NCBI GenBank assembly: GCA_947304355.1
Contig: CAMZAX010000008.1
Span: 17,713-81,712, forward strand
Source: an uncultured Selenomonadales bacterium
GTDB lineage: Bacteria > Bacillota > Negativicutes > Selenomonadales > Selenomonadaceae
Reading direction: 5' to 3'
DNA length: 64,000 nt
The position numbers and the translations under genes were made by a program. The notes below the pieces were generated by a model. That model saw only the letters and a program-made list of their open reading frames with translations. It was not told where the DNA came from and made no database searches. Positions 61,141-64,000 of this stretch are shown here, in pieces. Every line of letters starts with the position of its first letter. Position 1 is the stretch's first letter.

Positions 61141-61640
61141 TTGCTCATCACCTTTTCAAAGCGAAAGCCGTATTCGCCGTCCGGTAAATCTTCGTCGGAG
61201 TCGGGCGACGGATGGCGCGGGCTGAAAAACTCCACGGCGTGAAAGCCGCATTTGTTGATATAGAAATGCAAGTTGCGCTTGGCAAAGTATGGCGTCATTG
61301 CCTCCCAAACTTCGGTCTGCGGATAACGCGCCTCAATCGCCCGCCACGCCGCCGCGCCGATTCCGTTGTCGTGGCAGTCGACGCTTATGTAAAGCAGGGC
61401 AAGTTCGTTGCGGTTGTTCGGGCGAATGACGACGACAGCCCCGCCAACGATTGTGCCTGCGCGGACGATGTTCAAGATTTGCGCGCCCACTACGTCGATT
61501 GTTGCAATCACGTCTTCGCGGGAAATAACTTCGTCGCCGCCGAAGCCCTCTTCGGTTGCGCCCTGCTTGAAGGCGGCTTGCAAGTTGCGGATAAAAATTT
61601 CGCGTTCGTCGTCGCGAGCGGGGACAAGTTCAACGGTCAT
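61137..61640 (-). CDS. GNAT-family acetyltransferase
   Basis: The 167-aa protein has GNAT motif A in ISVDCHDNGIGAAAW (residues near 105-120), the acetyl-CoA loop, and a C-terminal KRNLHFYINKCGFHAVEFF strand-helix typical of the family. It is a paralogue of the next gene and begins with the same MTVELVPxRxDER. The substrate is unknown. It overlaps cobQ by four bases and lies between cobU and cobQ, though a direct cobalamin role is not established for such proteins. Confidence 0.85.
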   Translation of the reverse strand: MTVELVPARDDEREIFIRNLQAAFKQGATEEGFGGDEVISREDVIATIDVVGAQILNIVRAGTIVGGAVVVIRPNNRNELALLYISVDCHDNGIGAAAWRAIEARYPQTEVWEAMTPYFAKRNLHFYINKCGFHAVEFFSPRHPSPDSDEDLPDGEYGFRFEKVMSK

Positions 61641-61644
61641 GCTA

Positions 61645-62115
61645 TCACCTCATAATTTTTTCCAAGGCAAGATAAATTTCCTCGTCGGTGGACTGAACGG
61701 GGTGGCGAGCGGAATAAATTGACACGGCATTGAAGCCGCACTTGTTCAAGTAGAAATGCAGGTTGCGCTTATCCTGCCACGGCGTCGACGCCTCCCAAAC
61801 GACGGTCGCGGGGAAAAGTTTTTCAATGACGTGCCACGCCGCCAAGCCTATGCCGCGGTTGCGCCAATCGGCATTGACGAAGAACAGCGACAACTTGTTT
61901 CGTTGTGTGGCGTAATTCAAAATCAAGACCGCGCCGCCGACAAGATTTTTATCGGCAAGGACGTTGAGCAAGACGGCATTCGTCCTGTCGAAGAATCGCG
62001 GCAAGTCTTCGCCGTGAAATTTATCGGTGCCGTCAGCGCGGCGGAAGGCGGCCTGCAAGTTGGCGATAAAAGTTTCGCGTTCGTCGAAACGCGTCGGGAC
62101 AAGTTCAACGGTCAT
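61645..62115 (-). CDS. GNAT-family acetyltransferase (tandem paralogue)
   Basis: A 156-aa GNAT protein with motif A in VNADWRNRGIGLAAW and the C-terminal KRNLHFYLNKCGFNAVSIY. It is about half identical by eye to the downstream gene, with weak similarity only in the region of residues 25-60. The start ATG abuts the cobU stop (TGAATG). Likely a tandem duplication within the cob group. Confidence 0.85.
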   Translation of the reverse strand: MTVELVPTRFDERETFIANLQAAFRRADGTDKFHGEDLPRFFDRTNAVLLNVLADKNLVGGAVLILNYATQRNKLSLFFVNADWRNRGIGLAAWHVIEKLFPATVVWEASTPWQDKRNLHFYLNKCGFNAVSIYSARHPVQSTDEEIYLALEKIMR

Positions 62116-62673
62116 TCAATCAACCTCAGCCAACTTTTTTACGTCGACGGCGAGCCCGGCAACGGTCAGAAAAACTTTATCGGCGTGCGCGGCGAGCAGT
62201 TGATTGGCAAGCCCCGCCAAGTCGCGGAAGTGACGCGCCAATTTATTTTCGGGGACGATGCCCGCACCGACTTCGTTGGTTACGAAAATCGTCACGGCGT
62301 CGACGGCAAGCGCGGCGTCGATTAATTTCCCGATAAGCCCGCGCAGGTTGTCGTAAAGAAATTTTTCGTCGTCGGTGTTGGCTTTGCAAAGGAAGTTGCT
62401 CACGTACAGCGTGACGCAATCGAAAAGAATCGCGTCGAAATCTTTGCCCGCCGCGCAGATTTTTTCCTCGGCGTCGAAGGGAGCCTCAAAGGTCGTCCAG
62501 TTGTCGCCGCGCCGCGAGCGGTGGAGCTTGACGCGGAAATTCATTTCGTCATCAAAAATTTGAGCGGTCGCGACGTAAGCCGCCCGCCCGTTGCCGATTT
62601 TCAGCGCGAGTCGTTCGGCGAAGGCACTCTTGCCGCTGCGAGCTCCGCCGGTCACCAAAATTATCTTGCCCAA
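62116..62673 (-). CDS. cobU: Adenosylcobinamide kinase / GTP:adenosylcobinamide-phosphate guanylyltransferase
   Basis: The 185-aa bifunctional enzyme activates cobinamide for nucleotide-loop assembly of vitamin B12. The P-loop GGARSGKSAFAE is at residues 9-20. AAYVATAQ, then HRSRRGDNW with the guanylylated-histidine region, and VTNEVGAGIVPE complete the family motifs. First gene of the cobU-GNAT-GNAT-cobQ group. I see no cobalamin riboswitch upstream, only a short palindrome GGGATAATCCC. Confidence 0.95.
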   Translation of the reverse strand: MGKIILVTGGARSGKSAFAERLALKIGNGRAAYVATAQIFDDEMNFRVKLHRSRRGDNWTTFEAPFDAEEKICAAGKDFDAILFDCVTLYVSNFLCKANTDDEKFLYDNLRGLIGKLIDAALAVDAVTIFVTNEVGAGIVPENKLARHFRDLAGLANQLLAAHADKVFLTVAGLAVDVKKLAEVD

Positions 62674-62754
62674 AGTTGCACACTCCGTTTAGCCGTAAAA
62701 ATTTTTCATATTCTACTTGACAGGGGATAATCCCTACTAAGCCGCCAAAAAAAT

Positions 62755-62783
62755 TTGACTAAAGATAGGCGGCGCGATATAAT
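62755..62783 (+). promoter_or_regulatory. Strong promoter of sigH
   Basis: TTGACT and a perfect TATAAT separated by exactly 17 bases, 28 bases before the ATG at 62811. Confidence 0.8.
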
Positions 62784-62810
62784 CAGCGCGTAAAAATTGG
62801 AGGGCGCGAC

Positions 62811-63548
62811 ATGAAATCGAACGTTGAAAACTTATTCGAGAACGAAATCGCCGACGAGTACGCCAAATACGAACAGCTCAGCGACGAAGAACTCATCGTC
62901 GAGTACAAGGAACGAGACAACACTTCAGCAATGGACTATCTGATTCACCGCTATCGCAGTTTCGTTCGTGCAAAGGCGCGTTCATATTTTTTAATCGGCG
63001 CAGACCGCGAAGACATCATCCAAGAAGGCATGATCGGTTTTTTCAAAGCGGTGCGCGATTTCAAGAGCGACAAGCTGTCGAGCTTCCACGCCTTCGCCGA
63101 ACTGTGCGTCACGCGCCAAATCATCACCGCAATCAAGACCGCCACGCGCCAAAAGCATATTCCGCTTAACTCCTACATTTCGCTGAACAAGCCGATTTAC
63201 GACGAAGACTCCGACCGCACGCTCCTGGACGTGATAAGCGGCGTGAAAGTCGCCGACCCCGAAGAACTGATTATCAGCCGCGAAGAATTTCTTGCCATCG
63301 AAAAGAAAATGTCCGAAATCCTAAGCGAACTTGAATGGCAAGTGCTCATGGCGTACCTTGACGGCAAGTCGTATCAGGAAATCGCGGCGAGCTTGAATCG
63401 TCACGTAAAGTCAATCGACAACGCCCTGCAACGCGTCAAACGAAAACTTGAACGCTACGTCGCCAGTCGCGGCGAGGCTATCGACATAAGCACCGTCTAT
63501 CGCGGCTTGTCGACACTGGATCGCCACATGAAATCATCTCACTCTTAG
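62811..63548 (+). CDS. sigH: RNA polymerase sigma factor, SigH type
   Basis: The 245-aa sigma-70 family factor has region 2 (residues 38-110) with AMDYLIHRYRSFVRAKARSYF and DREDIIQEGMIGFFKAVRDF. It then reads FAELCVTRQIITAIKTATRQKH, the hallmark of SigH of spore-forming Firmicutes. Region 4 (about 160-215) has LEWQVLMAYLDGKSYQEIAASL. The C-terminal 30 residues extend beyond B. subtilis SigH. In non-sporulating Negativicutes it may serve stationary-phase or competence genes. It has a strong promoter and terminator; GGAGG lies before the ATG. Confidence 0.92.
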   Translation: MKSNVENLFENEIADEYAKYEQLSDEELIVEYKERDNTSAMDYLIHRYRSFVRAKARSYFLIGADREDIIQEGMIGFFKAVRDFKSDKLSSFHAFAELCVTRQIITAIKTATRQKHIPLNSYISLNKPIYDEDSDRTLLDVISGVKVADPEELIISREEFLAIEKKMSEILSELEWQVLMAYLDGKSYQEIAASLNRHVKSIDNALQRVKRKLERYVASRGEAIDISTVYRGLSTLDRHMKSSHS

Positions 63549-63576
63549 ACGCCCGCCGAGGGCGTCTTTTTTTTTT
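63548..63576 (+). terminator. Terminator of sigH
   Basis: GACGCCC / GGGCGTC stem with a five-base loop, followed by ten T. It begins at the last base of the stop codon. Confidence 0.9.
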
Positions 63577-63595
63577 CGGAACGGAGGATTCGTCA

Positions 63596-63964
63596 ATGAT
63601 TAATCGCGAAAAACTTTTGAACTGCGGCTTCGAGTTTGACGGGAAGAATTTCGTTCGCCGTCAAGAGATTTTAAATCAAATGACGCTGACAATTATAATC
63701 GACGCGGGCGGCTCTGTCACGTCGAAAATTTTTGACAGCGACGGTGAGCCCTACACTTTGCACTTGGTCGAGAGTGCGAACGGCAAATTCGTCGGCAATG
63801 TTCGGGCGGAATACGAACGCGTTATGAACGAGCTTGCCGCGCATTGCTTCGACGACGAACATTTCAAATCCGCGCAGGCGTTGCGGCTTGTCGATTACGT
63901 GCGCGAACACTTCGACGACGCGCCGGAATTTCTTTGGGCGAAGTATCCTAGGGGCTGTTGGTAA
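63596..63964 (+). CDS. MmcQ/YjbR-like protein, probably truncated at its 3' end
   Basis: As read, 122 aa. The C-terminal part ALRLVDYVREHFDDAPEFLWAKYP resembles the end of MmcQ/YjbR-type DNA-binding-like proteins, where EYLWxKYP is normally followed by a short strand ending the domain. Here the frame ends RGCW at once, and the DNA after CTAG (63948-63951) reads GGGCTGTTGGTAAATT, which looks like a different element. The N-terminal MINREKLLNCGFEF and a central beta region are intact. GGAGG precedes the ATG. The function of the family is not established. Family assignment is moderate. Confidence 0.55.
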   Translation: MINREKLLNCGFEFDGKNFVRRQEILNQMTLTIIIDAGGSVTSKIFDSDGEPYTLHLVESANGKFVGNVRAEYERVMNELAAHCFDDEHFKSAQALRLVDYVREHFDDAPEFLWAKYPRGCW

Positions 63965-64000
63965 ATTAAAAGTGAATAACAGAAGCAGCGAGTAAAAAGA
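63948..64000. other. Possible insertion-sequence end at the window edge
   Basis: Immediately after CTAG the sequence GGGCTGTTGGTAAATTAA begins, breaking the preceding open frame. CTAG is a typical 4-bp target of IS5-group elements, and GGxCTGTTGG-like ends occur in IS terminal repeats. The transposase and the other end lie outside the window, so this is only a hypothesis. Confidence 0.25.

Noticed and set aside
62690..62745. A cobalamin riboswitch upstream of cobU
   Set aside because: The space is about 80 bases, too short for the conserved core, and no B12-box-like sequence is visible. Only a short palindrome GGGATAATCCC is present.

Overview
The window looks like a chromosomal segment of an anaerobic, Gram-negative-type Firmicute, most likely a Negativicutes/Selenomonadales member. 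This is inferred from the gene set, not from rRNA: the sigma-H type factor, class III fructose-bisphosphatase, the GlgC/GlgD split ADP-glucose pyrophosphorylase, FeoA/FeoB, anaerobic-type cobalamin genes, MscL with a zinc ribbon and the pyrH-frr-uppS-cdsA-dxr-rseP cluster. Coding density is high, intergenic regions are short, and AAATTTTT-type runs are common in otherwise GC-moderate DNA.

Layout. 0.1-9.6 kb: a membrane-anchored MutS-like ATPase, a class I/II aminotransferase, a GT17 glycosyltransferase, a palindrome-rich spacer, aspartokinase, two small uncharacterised proteins (one secreted), and an iron operon feoA-feoB plus a Cys-rich/HMA fusion protein. 9.7-15.3 kb: M18 aminopeptidase, dusB, coaX, a broken GT92-like glycosyltransferase with a poly-C tract, and a double-receiver regulator. 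15.5-23.9 kb: a complete glycogen operon glgC-glgD-glgP-glgB-glgA on the minus strand. 24-36 kb: a long minus-strand run with two GT8 glycosyltransferases (one frameshifted at a C12 tract), a DUF5693-like membrane protein, two Sel1-repeat proteins, a DUF2993-like lipoprotein-type gene, prfB with its programmed frameshift, a broken GT61-like glycosyltransferase with a C10 tract, and a DAK2 protein. 36-48 kb: an FtsA/PilM-like protein, two more GT8 genes, a broken CitMHS transporter with a G9 tract, hom-thrB, an HxlR regulator with a divergent NAD(P)-binding protein, mscL, a GIY-YIG/NUMOD3 protein and a hydroxyisobutyrate-dehydrogenase-like gene. 48.4-55 kb: the pyrH-frr-uppS-cdsA-dxr-rseP cluster, interrupted by a GT2 glycosyltransferase carrying a C10 tract. 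54.9-64 kb: a radical SAM enzyme, four tRNAs (Lys, Glu, Asp, Phe), fbp, trkH, a cobU-GNAT-GNAT-cobQ group, sigH and an apparently interrupted MmcQ/YjbR-like gene.

The most interesting pattern is a set of five long G:C homopolymers (9-12 bases). Every one lies inside the 5' third of a gene: four glycosyltransferases of four different families, plus one transporter. In one the frame is open (GT2, ON). In the other four the tract length puts the gene out of frame (OFF), and three of those four carry a second lesion. This is the expected signature of slipped-strand phase variation acting on surface glycan synthesis. A second, independent pattern is five intergenic arrays of degenerate 7-bp units, four of which abut or overlap a stop codon; one forms a hairpin just before uppS.
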